A stretch of 34,298 nt of DNA. It comes from Ilumatobacter sp. GTDB taxonomy: Bacteria > Actinomycetota > Acidimicrobiia > Acidimicrobiales > Ilumatobacteraceae. The DNA is taken from positions 1 to 34,298 of the forward strand of contig REDU01000074.1 in NCBI GenBank assembly GCA_007693335.1, read 5' to 3'. Numbering within the stretch: position 1 is the stretch's first letter; every line of letters starts with the position of its first letter. The translations under genes and the position numbers were made by a program. The notes beneath the pieces are model-generated. The model worked only from the letters and a program-made list of their open reading frames with translations, ran no database searches and was not told where the DNA came from. This document shows positions 17,597 through 24,450 of this stretch, piece by piece.

Positions 17597-17662
17597 CCCC
17601 CCGAACTGTCTGCGGGGATCCGGCGGTTCCGGGCGTTCGGCGCGGACAGTTCGGCGGGGTCA
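17594..17662 (+). repeat. Palindromic intergenic element, copy 1 (stop-to-stop between convergent genes)
   Basis: Left arm TGACCCCCCGAACTGTC (17594-17610) and right arm GACAGTTCGGCGGGGTCA (17645-17662) are reverse complements apart from one missing base. The outer TGA on each side is the stop codon of the flanking gene, so the element runs exactly from stop to stop. The core matches four other copies in the window, here in plus orientation. It is a likely bidirectional terminator or transcript-end hairpin, though no T run follows. Confidence 0.75.
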
Positions 17663-18544
17663 GCCGGCGTCGGCGCGTCGCCAGGGGAGGTCGGCGAGGT
17701 ACTTCGATGCCGCCGGATGGGGGTCCATCTCACGGGTGTCGTCGGCGAGGCGCGGATCCAGTCGCACCTGGCATCCCGGACACCAGTAGAGCAGGCGGGC
17801 GTGCTCGCCCACCCGCCGGACCTCGATCGTGTCGTGGCAGCGTGGGCACCCCTGACCGTTGCGCCCGTAGACCGCGAGACCGCCGGGCACGTCGTCGACG
17901 GTCACCCGCCGGGCATGGTGCAGGTTGGCGCGCAGCTGGCGAGCGGCCGTGTTGACCACCAGCACGGCGTCACGATGGGAGAGGTCGCCCACATGGGCCC
18001 ACGGACTCAGCTCGGTGGCCCACAGCACCTCGCACCGGTAGACGTTGCCGACACCGCACATCGCCCGCTGGTCGAGCAGCACATCGCGCAGTCGGGCGTC
18101 GGGGTCGGGGTACGAGAGCAGGAGGTTCACGACCTGGCCGAGATCGGCGTGCACATCGCACAGGTCGGGGCCGAGACGGCCCATGCCGGGGTGACGGCGA
18201 CGATCGGGCTCGCGATAGGTCTCGACCACCGGGGCGTTGAAGCACACCGCCACCCACTGATCGGTCTCGATCGACGCCCGGAGCTGGCGGTACGGACGCC
18301 GCCAGCGCTCGCCCGTGCGGTACAGGTGCCACGAACCGGTCATCCGCATGTGGGTGTGGAGGATGATGCCGTCGTCCCACCGGATCTCGAGGTGCTTGCC
18401 GTGGCTGACGATGTCTTCGATCGTGCGGCCGGCCTGTGGTGACGGACCCACCAGGCGGGGAGCATCGAAGCGAACCGTGGGACGTCCGATCAACGCGGTG
18501 CGCAGGGCGCTGGCTGTGCGGTGGATGGTGTCGCCCTCGGGCAC
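17660..18544 (-). CDS. nei2: Fpg/Nei family DNA glycosylase, Nei2-type
   Basis: This 294-residue protein starts MPEGDTIH after GTG initiation. After Met removal, Pro is the catalytic nucleophile and the following Glu supports Schiff-base formation and strand cleavage. HGKHLEIRWDDGIILHTHMRMTG is the second Fpg/Nei block, and RAMCGVGNVYRCEVLW is the helix-two-turn-helix. The C-terminal zinc finger has CPRC and CPGC pairs (about 245-270). It excises oxidised bases and nicks abasic sites. PEGDTIH rather than PELPEV places it with actinobacterial Nei2 and not Fpg. A TACATT box six bases before GTG 18544 fixes the start; any frame further upstream is antisense to neighbours. The stop is within a palindromic element. 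Confidence 0.92.
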   Translation of the reverse strand: MPEGDTIHRTASALRTALIGRPTVRFDAPRLVGPSPQAGRTIEDIVSHGKHLEIRWDDGIILHTHMRMTGSWHLYRTGERWRRPYRQLRASIETDQWVAVCFNAPVVETYREPDRRRHPGMGRLGPDLCDVHADLGQVVNLLLSYPDPDARLRDVLLDQRAMCGVGNVYRCEVLWATELSPWAHVGDLSHRDAVLVVNTAARQLRANLHHARRVTVDDVPGGLAVYGRNGQGCPRCHDTIEVRRVGEHARLLYWCPGCQVRLDPRLADDTREMDPHPAASKYLADLPWRRADAG

Positions 18545-18550
18545 GTTCCC

Positions 18551-18556
18551 AATGTA
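18551..18556 (-). promoter_or_regulatory. -10 box (TACATT) for leaderless nei2 mRNA
   Basis: TACATT ends six bases before GTG 18544, so the mRNA would begin at or beside the start codon. There is no convincing -35 box. Confidence 0.55.
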
Positions 18557-18593
18557 CGCGACCCGGTCACCGCCGTTACGGCATACCCCCCTC

Positions 18594-18646
18594 CCAACTG
18601 TCCGCGCCGAACCGGCACATCCGAAACGGACGCACAGACAGTTCGA
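18594..18646 (-). repeat. Palindromic intergenic element, copy 2
   Basis: Read on the minus strand it begins CGAACTGTCTGTG and ends CGCGGACAGTT, with GGATGTGCCG in the loop. It is tandem to copy 3, ten bases away, between the stop of the Nudix-like gene and the promoter of nei2. The outer stem has one mismatch. Confidence 0.7.
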
Positions 18647-18656
18647 GGTGGTCACC

Positions 18657-18710
18657 CCGAACTGTCCGCGCCGATCGGGCACATCCACCCGGACACCACA
18701 GACAGTTCGG
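18657..18710 (-). repeat. Palindromic intergenic element, copy 3
   Basis: Minus-strand sequence begins CCGAACTGTCTGTG and ends CGCGGACAGTTCGG. These arms pair over 14 positions in RNA if two G-U pairs are allowed. It begins four bases after the TAA of the Nudix-like gene. Loop sequence GGGTGGATGTGCCCGATCGG is shared in part with copies 2, 4 and 5. Confidence 0.72.
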
Positions 18711-18714
18711 AGCG

Positions 18715-19254
18715 TTACGGGAGTTGACCGACGTGGGCGAGGGCGAGACGGATGAGGCGGTCGTGGCCACCGGTCATCTGATCGCGGACTTCGGGGCTGA
18801 CGGCTTCCTCGGGTGTGAACCAGGCGAGGTCGAGCGCCTGCTGGGTGGGTTCGCAGTTGCCGTCGACCGGCACCACGTACGCCAGGCTCACGGCATGGTG
18901 CCGCGGATCGTAGAAGCCGCTGCGATCGGGGTCGGGGAAGTACTCGACCACCGTGAACGGTGCCGGGTTGGCGGGGATGCGCGGGAGCGCCAGCGGACCG
19001 AGATCCTTCTCGCAGTGACGCATCAGCGCGCTGCGGATCCGCTCGCCCAGCAACACCCTCCCGCTCACGACCATCCGGCTGATCGAACCGTCGGCGGCCA
19101 CCCGGAGCAGCAGACCGACCTCGGTCACGTTGCCCTTCGGATCGACGCGCACCGGCACCGCGTCGACGTACACGACGGGCACCTGCGCCCGCACGAGCTC
19201 CATCGCCTCGGGCGACAGCCAGGCCGTCTCGGTGTCGGTCTCGATCTCGCTCAC
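18715..19254 (-). CDS. DUF4916 Nudix-like protein
   Basis: This 179-residue protein matches the actinobacterial DUF4916 group of the Nudix fold: AWLSPEAMELVRAQVPVVYVD near the start, VGLLLRV, SGRVLLGERIRSALMRHCEK, PANPAPFTVVEYFPDP and DPRHHAVSLAYVVPV. The Nudix box is degenerate: after Gly and the first Glu it reads RHCEKDLG where active hydrolases have REUxEExG, so one or two metal ligands are altered. Hydrolase activity is therefore doubtful and function unknown. The start is GTG 19254, which is also the edge of a 12-bp-arm inverted repeat. Two palindromic elements follow its stop. Confidence 0.78.
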   Translation of the reverse strand: MSEIETDTETAWLSPEAMELVRAQVPVVYVDAVPVRVDPKGNVTEVGLLLRVAADGSISRMVVSGRVLLGERIRSALMRHCEKDLGPLALPRIPANPAPFTVVEYFPDPDRSGFYDPRHHAVSLAYVVPVDGNCEPTQQALDLAWFTPEEAVSPEVRDQMTGGHDRLIRLALAHVGQLP

Positions 19255-19288
19255 GGTCGCTCATCTTCCCAGATGGGATGAGCGACCG
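19254..19288. promoter_or_regulatory. Inverted repeat with 12-base arms over the Nudix-like gene start
   Basis: CGGTCGCTCATC (19254-19265) and GATGAGCGACCG (19277-19288) are perfect reverse complements separated by 11 bases. The left arm includes the first base of the GTG start of the minus-strand Nudix-like gene. The spacer also allows a competing small hairpin (CATCT/AGATG). It could be a repressor operator or an mRNA hairpin that hides the start codon. Confidence 0.6.
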
Positions 19289-19320
19289 CCGAATGTCGCA
19301 CCGATCGTGAACCGTCCGCC

Positions 19321-19400
19321 GGGTTCCGCGGCACCAGGCGACACTGTGTCGATCTCGGCCGGGTTTCGCGGCACCACGCGACACTGTGTCGATCTCGGCC
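19321..19400. repeat. Two 40-bp tandem repeats, each with CGACACTGTGTCG
   Basis: 19321-19360 and 19361-19400 differ at 2 of 40 positions; a third copy starts at 19401 but breaks down after six bases (GGGTTG). Each unit has the interrupted palindrome CGACAC-T-GTGTCG and a CCGCGG- or TCGCGG-containing left part. The repeats lie 49-129 bases upstream of the mftE -10 box and could be regulator sites or a dispersed repeat of this genome. Confidence 0.75.
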
Positions 19401-19448
19401 GGGTTGCCGGGGTTCGCGGGCGGCGGGGGGCGGGGGAGCTGGGATGGG

Positions 19449-19454
19449 TACGGT
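19449..19454 (+). promoter_or_regulatory. -10 box (TACGGT) for mftE
   Basis: TACGGT ends seven bases before ATG 19462. An in-frame ATG at 19444 lies before this box, so the box favours the downstream start. Confidence 0.5.
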
Positions 19455-19461
19455 CTGGCCC

Positions 19462-20160
19462 ATGCGACGCGTCGAGAGGCTCGACGAGGCGGTGTGGCCG
19501 GCGCTCGAGCACACGGAACCGCTCCTGGTGATCCCGGTGGGGTCGTGCGAGCAGCACGGCCGGCACCTGCCGATGTCGACCGACACCCTGATCGCCACCT
19601 CGCTCGCCGAACGGGCGGTCGCGCTCGTCGACGGCGCGCTGCTCGGCCCGCCACTCACCGTCACGGCCAGCGGCGAGCACCAGGGCTTCCCCGGCACGCT
19701 GTCGATCGGCAACCAGGCCATGGAGGCGGTGGTGGTCGAGCTCGTGCGCTCGGCCGACTGGGCGAGGGGGGTGGTGCTCGTGAACGGCCACGGCGGGAAT
19801 CGGGCGGCCGTCGATGCCGCCACCCGTCGGCTCGACCACGAGGGCCGGCGGGTGCTGTCGTGGTGGCCGCGGGTGCCGGACGAGGTCGACGGCGGGGATC
19901 TGCACGCGGGGCACGTCGAGACCTCCCTGCTGCTCGCGCTCGCGCCCCACCTCGTCGACCGCTCGGCGGCACGTGCGGGGCCAGCGCTCGATCGGGCGGC
20001 CATGACGCGGGTGATGAGCGAGGGCCTCCGGCCGGTGAGCCCCGACGGTGTGCTGGGCGATCCGACCGCGGCCTCGGCCGATCACGGTCACGAGCTCCTC
20101 GGGCTGCTCACCGGCCAGCTGACTGCAGCCATCGAGGCCTGGGACCGATCGCCGACGTGA
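19462..20160 (+). CDS. mftE: Mycofactocin creatininase-family peptidase MftE
   Basis: This 232-residue protein has the full metal-binding set of the creatininase fold: Glu30 and His32 (VGSCEQHG), Asp41 (STDT), His110 (VNGHGGN) and Glu153 (HAGHVETS). Blocks such as GEHQGFPGTLSIG and LRPVSPDGVLGDPTAASA fit MftE better than creatininase proper. MftE removes the C-terminal Val-Tyr unit from modified MftA, releasing the AHDP precursor of premycofactocin. The next gene, mftF, overlaps its stop by GTGA, which backs the assignment. mftA, mftB, mftC and mftD are not in the window on either side. ATG 19444 would add six residues. Confidence 0.87.
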   Translation: MRRVERLDEAVWPALEHTEPLLVIPVGSCEQHGRHLPMSTDTLIATSLAERAVALVDGALLGPPLTVTASGEHQGFPGTLSIGNQAMEAVVVELVRSADWARGVVLVNGHGGNRAAVDAATRRLDHEGRRVLSWWPRVPDEVDGGDLHAGHVETSLLLALAPHLVDRSAARAGPALDRAAMTRVMSEGLRPVSPDGVLGDPTAASADHGHELLGLLTGQLTAAIEAWDRSPT

Positions 20161-21446
20161 GGTTCACGCTCGACGCCTCGTACACCCGGCACGACCGGGT
20201 GGTGATCGGCGGCTCACCGTTGCGCCTGTTCCGGCTCGGCACCGCCGGCGTGCGCGTGGTCGAGGCCCTGGAGAACGGTGGCGACGTCGAGCCGTCGACC
20301 CTGACCGACCGGTTGCTCGACGCCGGGGTGGTCCATCCGCTGGTCGACCCGACCGCGGTGGGCCACGACCGGGTCACCGTCGTCACGCCGTCGAAGGACG
20401 ACCCACCCCCACGAGCCGTGACGGCAGCCCGAGGCCCGGCCCTCGTCCGCACGATCGTGGTGGACGACGGCTCCGATCCGCCCCTCGTGGGCGCAGCGGT
20501 CCGGCTCGACGTGAACGGGGGTCCGGCCGCGGCGCGGAACGCCGGGCTCGAGCAGGTCGAGACCGAGTTGGTGGCCTTCGTCGACAGCGACGTCGAGCTG
20601 CCCGAGCACTGGCTGGAACCGCTGCTCGGGTACTTCGACGATCCGTCGGTGGGACTCGTGGCGCCACGGGTCCGCAGCGCGCCGGGCGAGGGCCGGCTCG
20701 CCGCCTACGAGCGCGTCCACTCACCGCTCGACCTGGGGCCCGAGCCCGCCCGGATCAGGGCCGGCACCCGGGTGAGCTACGTGCCCGCCGCCGTGATCGT
20801 GTGCCGCACCGACGCCGTGCGTGCGATCGGCGGGTTCGACGCCGGGCTCCGGTTCGGTGAGGACGTCGACCTGGTGTGGCGACTCGATGCCGCCGGATGG
20901 CGGTGCCGCTACGAGCCCGGGGTCGAGGTGCTGCACCGACCCCGCGGGTCGTGGCCGGCCTGGGTGCGCCAGCGCATCGGCTACGGCTCGTCCGCCGCCC
21001 CACTCGCCCGCCGCCACCCCGGCGCGCTGGCACCGGTGCACATGAGCGGATGGAGTGCCGGCGCCTGGCTCCTCGGCGCGATCGGTCACCCGGTGGCGGG
21101 CGCCGCCGTCGGCGTCGGGAGTGCTCTGGCGCTCACCGAGGTGCTCGACGACGTACCGCCGGAGGTGGCGTTCCGACTCGCTGCGCTCGGCAACGCCCAC
21201 GCCGGCCGCACCCTGGCCGACGCCGTCCGCCGGGTCTGGTGGCCGGTCCTCGCGATCGCCTCCACGCGTTCGACGATCGCCCGCCGTGTCGCGCTGGTCT
21301 CGGTGATGGCCGCCGGTCATCCGCTCCGCGTGGTGGACGACCTCGCCTACGGCGTGGGGGTGTGGCGCGGGATGCTGCGTGAGCGCACGATCGCCCCGCT
21401 GCTCCCCCGGTTCAGTTCGTGGCCCGGGCGGCGAACCGATCGCTGA
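20157..21446 (+). CDS. mftF: Mycofactocin glycosyltransferase MftF
   Basis: This 429-residue protein has a family-specific N terminus (HDRVVIGGSPLRLFRLGTAG, then LTDRLLDAGVVHPL) followed by a GT-A family 2 fold: TIVVDDGS, GPAAARNAGLEQ, AFVDSDVEL (metal-binding DSD) and FGEDVDLVWRL. Two hydrophobic stretches lie near 300-330 and 365-385. MftF attaches glucose units to premycofactocin, giving oligoglycosylated redox cofactor. The start GTG 20157 overlaps the mftE stop. The C-terminal 35 bases overlap the convergent DUF4395 gene. Family members are usually slightly longer, so a few loops are short here. Confidence 0.85.
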   Translation: MRFTLDASYTRHDRVVIGGSPLRLFRLGTAGVRVVEALENGGDVEPSTLTDRLLDAGVVHPLVDPTAVGHDRVTVVTPSKDDPPPRAVTAARGPALVRTIVVDDGSDPPLVGAAVRLDVNGGPAAARNAGLEQVETELVAFVDSDVELPEHWLEPLLGYFDDPSVGLVAPRVRSAPGEGRLAAYERVHSPLDLGPEPARIRAGTRVSYVPAAVIVCRTDAVRAIGGFDAGLRFGEDVDLVWRLDAAGWRCRYEPGVEVLHRPRGSWPAWVRQRIGYGSSAAPLARRHPGALAPVHMSGWSAGAWLLGAIGHPVAGAAVGVGSALALTEVLDDVPPEVAFRLAALGNAHAGRTLADAVRRVWWPVLAIASTRSTIARRVALVSVMAAGHPLRVVDDLAYGVGVWRGMLRERTIAPLLPRFSSWPGRRTDR

Positions 21447-21885
21447 GGTCGTCGCACTCGTCGCAGCCGAACACCCGCTGGTGCACCATGCACCCGAGAC
21501 ACAGTGCGAACACCGACTCGAGCGAGGCGGCCACGATCAACCCGACCAGCAACACGGTGCTGACGACCGGGGCGCCGATGAGCCAGGCGAGGGCCGCCGA
21601 CGAGCTGACGACGAGCCCGACGCCCTGCGCGAACCGTTTCGGTGGGCCGGGCACGAGCCGGTGCGGACCGGGCAACCGGGGTGTGACCACCCGGGTGGCG
21701 AGCTGGCCGAGCGGGCTCAACGTGGGCCCGGTGAGCACCCGTGCCGCGAACCCGTAGACCAGCGGGACGAGCAGCCAGCCCTCGCGGAACACGAGGAAGG
21801 TGACGGCCATGACGACCACACCGGCGGCCACCACCCGTGCCGACGTCTCGTTGACCGGATCGGGGAACGAGAACAGTCGCCGCAT
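21412..21885 (-). CDS. DUF4395 family membrane protein
   Basis: This 157-residue protein starts MRRLFSFPDPVNETSARVVAAG, the classical DUF4395 beginning, and contains four hydrophobic helices. The central block PPKRFAQGVGLV and the late block CLGCMVHQRVFGCDEC are family hallmarks; the two CxxC pairs suggest thiol chemistry or metal binding near the membrane. DUF4395 proteins often sit beside thiosulfate sulfurtransferase or thioredoxin genes, but that is not the case here. The start ATG 21885 is backed by a TAGCCT box seven bases upstream; a TTG at 21918 overlapping the MFS stop is an alternative. Function unknown. Confidence 0.8.
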   Translation of the reverse strand: MRRLFSFPDPVNETSARVVAAGVVVMAVTFLVFREGWLLVPLVYGFAARVLTGPTLSPLGQLATRVVTPRLPGPHRLVPGPPKRFAQGVGLVVSSSAALAWLIGAPVVSTVLLVGLIVAASLESVFALCLGCMVHQRVFGCDECDDLSDRFAARATN

Positions 21886-21892
21886 GCCTGCG

Positions 21893-21898
21893 AGGCTA
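21893..21898 (-). promoter_or_regulatory. -10 box (TAGCCT) for DUF4395 gene
   Basis: TAGCCT ends seven bases before ATG 21885, in the 29-base gap after the MFS gene. The DUF4395 gene may thus have its own leaderless transcript. Confidence 0.45.
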
Positions 21899-21914
21899 TC
21901 CCCGATGAAGTTGA

Positions 21915-23381
21915 TCAACTCAGTCGTGATTCGGCCGGTTCATCGCCGGTCCGCTCGGCCGATCGATCCCGGTGGTGCTCCTGCATCCGACGCCGGCCCG
22001 GCAGCCACCAGCACGCGACGAGGCCCGCCACACAGGTCCACGCGCTCACGAGGAACACCCGGTTGTAGGCCGCCTGCGCTCGGTCGACGTCGACGTCGAG
22101 CGGTGCCACGGCACCGAGGTCGGCCACGACGATGGCGCTGAACACCGCCACCCCGACCGCACCCGAGAGCTGGCGGTTGAGACTGTTCACCACACTCGCC
22201 TGCGCCACGAACCGATCGGACAGGCTGCTCATGGCGGCCACGGTGGTGGGGACGAACACGAAGCCCTGACCGACACCGATCACGATCAGCACGATCACCA
22301 GCGACAACTCGCTGCCGTCGGGGCGGAGACCTGCCAATTGGAACGTGCCGATCGCCATCACGGCCAAGCCGACGAACACCGGCACCCGCGCCCCCACCCG
22401 GTCGACCAGCCAACCACCGAGTGGCATCGTGGCCGCCACGCCGAGTGCTGCCGGGGCGAGCAGCAGCCCGACACGCCCGGGGTCGAGATCGCGTACGACC
22501 TGCAGCTCGACGGGCAGGAACGTCAGCTGTCCGAACTGGTTGGTGCTCGAGAGCCACACCACCACCATCCCTGCGGCGAACGCGGGAACGGCGAACATCC
22601 GGAACTCGATGATCGGGTGCGGATGGGAGAGCGACCTGAGCACCACCGCCACGATGGCCCCGACGCCCACCCCGGCCACGAGCAGCGTGACCGGTGAGGT
22701 GACCCCCCACGACGGCAGCTCGCGCGAGACGATCACGATGGCCACCACACCCACCACCGAGAGGACCCAGCCGATCAGATCGAGGGGTCGGCGCTCGCGG
22801 TGCCCCACGTCGGGCAGGTACCGCACCGACAACACCGCGGCGGCCACGGCGATCACACCGAACACGACGAACAGCAACCGCCAGCTGGCCGCGGTGACCA
22901 TCCACCCTCCCACCGGTGGACCGACGGCCGGCGCGGCCATCACCGCGACGCCCCAGACACCCATGGCCGTGCCGCGTCGTTCGGGTGGGAACAGGTCGTA
23001 CACGGTCGCCATCCCGATCGGCATCACCGCACCGGCTCCGGCACCCTGCACCACCCGGGCCGCGACCAGCAGCGTCATCCCCGGCGCCACCGCGCACAGC
23101 AGGCTGCCGAGCGCGAACACGATCAGGCTCGCGCCGTAGACGCGCTTGCGTCCGACCCGGTCAGCGGCCCAGCCGGTGAGCGGCTGCACCGCCACCACGC
23201 CGATCAGGAACGCGGTGACCACCCAGTCGACGCCCGGCCCACCCGACGTGCCGAGGTCGTTCACGATCGCGGGGAGCGCCACCCCGACCACGGTGATGTT
23301 GAGGAGCGCGGCGTAGCTCCCGACCAGGATCACGCCCACCGCCACCCACGGCGAGCGGGCGCGGTGGGTCGGGGCGGGCAT
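21915..23381 (-). CDS. MFS exporter, DHA2 (EmrB/QacA, 14-helix) family
   Basis: This 488-residue protein has about 14 membrane helices. Motif A is GWAADRVGRKRVY (about 69-81), motif B is near RVVQGAGAGAVMPIGMA, and motif C (antiporter motif) is in AVMAAPAVGPPVGGW. LLNITVVGVALPAI is the DHA2 helix-1 signature (usually LDxTIVNVALP); the usual membrane Asp is Asn here, so coupling or substrate range may differ. The family exports drugs or metabolites in exchange for protons. ATG 23381 has TAGGTT six bases upstream. It is divergent from the alanine racemase homologue. Confidence 0.9.
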   Translation of the reverse strand: MPAPTHRARSPWVAVGVILVGSYAALLNITVVGVALPAIVNDLGTSGGPGVDWVVTAFLIGVVAVQPLTGWAADRVGRKRVYGASLIVFALGSLLCAVAPGMTLLVAARVVQGAGAGAVMPIGMATVYDLFPPERRGTAMGVWGVAVMAAPAVGPPVGGWMVTAASWRLLFVVFGVIAVAAAVLSVRYLPDVGHRERRPLDLIGWVLSVVGVVAIVIVSRELPSWGVTSPVTLLVAGVGVGAIVAVVLRSLSHPHPIIEFRMFAVPAFAAGMVVVWLSSTNQFGQLTFLPVELQVVRDLDPGRVGLLLAPAALGVAATMPLGGWLVDRVGARVPVFVGLAVMAIGTFQLAGLRPDGSELSLVIVLIVIGVGQGFVFVPTTVAAMSSLSDRFVAQASVVNSLNRQLSGAVGVAVFSAIVVADLGAVAPLDVDVDRAQAAYNRVFLVSAWTCVAGLVACWWLPGRRRMQEHHRDRSAERTGDEPAESRLS

Positions 23382-23387
23382 CCCGTG

Positions 23388-23393
23388 AACCTA
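23388..23393 (-). promoter_or_regulatory. -10 box (TAGGTT) for MFS gene
   Basis: TAGGTT ends six bases before ATG 23381 and defines the left promoter of a divergent pair. Confidence 0.5.
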
Positions 23394-23458
23394 CCGAGGG
23401 CACTGCTCCACGGCCGAGGTGCACCCCGGCCCTGGATGCCCCGACCGCGTCGAACCGC

Positions 23459-23464
23459 TACCGT
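23459..23464 (+). promoter_or_regulatory. -10 box (TACCGT) for alanine racemase homologue
   Basis: TACCGT ends eight bases before GTG 23473. It supports that start over longer frames from 23419. Confidence 0.45.
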
Positions 23465-23472
23465 CGATCGAC

Positions 23473-24450
23473 GTGACGCTGCGACTGACCGTCGACACCG
23501 GGGCGTGGCAGCAGCACGTCGACGCCGTGGTGGCCGCCACCGACGGGCTCGTGCCCGTGGTCAAGGGCAACGGGTACGGCTTCGGTCGCTCCGCCCTCGC
23601 CCGCGTCGCCGCGGCGATGGCCGACACGATCGCCGTCGGCACCGTGCACGAGCTCGACGTGCTCGACACGACCGCCGGGGCGGCGGCACCGGGTGGAGCG
23701 CCGGGTGGAGCACCGGGTGGAGCACCGTGCGACGTGGCGGTGCTCACCCCCACGCTGCATGTTCCCGATGTGCCCCACGAACGGGTGGTGCTGACCGTCG
23801 GCTCACCCGAGCACGTGGCCGCGCTGGCCGGGTGGCCCGGGCGGGTGGTCGTGAAGGTGGCGTCGTCGATGCGCCGCTACGGCCAGGACCCCGACCTGCT
23901 CGACCGGGTGCGCGACGCCGGGCTCGACGTGATCGGGTGGTCGATCCACCCACCGCTCGCCGGGAGCGACGGTGACCGCCTCGACGAGATCACCGCGCTG
24001 CTCCCCCGTCTCGATCCGGGGCTCACGGTCTGGCTCAGCCACCTCGCCCCCGGCAGCCTCGCGCTGCTGCCCGACTCGCACCGGTACCGGCTGCGGGTCG
24101 GCACCTGGCTCTGGCACGGTGACAAGTCGGCGCTCCACCTGAACGCCGAGGTGCTCGCGACCAGACCGGTCGCGGCCGGCGATCGGGCCGGCTACCGGCT
24201 GGTGCCGGTGCCCGCCGACGGCACGCTGGTGATGGTGGGCGCCGGATCGGCCCACGGTGTGGCGCCCCTGGTGGACGGCCGCAGCCCGTTCCACCATCGA
24301 CGACGACGCGTCGATCTGCTCGAACCACCGCACATGCACACCTCGATGCTGTTCGTGCCCGACGGCGATCCGGTGCCGGAGGTGGGTGAGCGCGTCGACG
24401 TGCAGCGGCCCCTCATCACCACCCACCCCGATCACGTCGAGTGGGTGTGA
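23473..24450 (+). CDS. Alanine racemase family protein (fold type III PLP enzyme)
   Basis: This 325-residue protein begins with the alanine racemase barrel: VPVVKGNGYGFGR contains the PLP lysine (Lys31; typical sequence KANAYGHG). KVASSMRRYGQDP matches the block with the PLP-ring Arg, and AGDRAGYR retains a Tyr at the place of the second catalytic base. The C-terminal block PPHMHTSMLFVP replaces the usual SMD stretch, and the protein is about 40-50 residues shorter than Alr. It is therefore a diverged paralogue, perhaps not a housekeeping racemase. A (Gly-Gly-Ala-Pro)3 insert occupies about residues 73-84. The stop overlaps the DUF418 gene by GTGA. Confidence 0.78.
   Translation: MTLRLTVDTGAWQQHVDAVVAATDGLVPVVKGNGYGFGRSALARVAAAMADTIAVGTVHELDVLDTTAGAAAPGGAPGGAPGGAPCDVAVLTPTLHVPDVPHERVVLTVGSPEHVAALAGWPGRVVVKVASSMRRYGQDPDLLDRVRDAGLDVIGWSIHPPLAGSDGDRLDEITALLPRLDPGLTVWLSHLAPGSLALLPDSHRYRLRVGTWLWHGDKSALHLNAEVLATRPVAAGDRAGYRLVPVPADGTLVMVGAGSAHGVAPLVDGRSPFHHRRRRVDLLEPPHMHTSMLFVPDGDPVPEVGERVDVQRPLITTHPDHVEWV
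23689..23724 (+). repeat. Three 12-bp tandem repeats inside the racemase gene
   Basis: CCGGGTGGAGCR occurs three times in a row and encodes Gly-Gly-Ala-Pro units in a loop after the second barrel helix. The units differ at one base, which suggests recent slippage. Confidence 0.8.

Noticed and set aside
18594-18710. Integron attC sites or a tRNA remnant
   Set aside because: The arms lack the attC core GTTRRRY, there is no integrase, and the fold is a single stem without cloverleaf arms.
19321-19400. CRISPR array
   Set aside because: The two units are directly adjacent with no spacers, and no cas gene is present.
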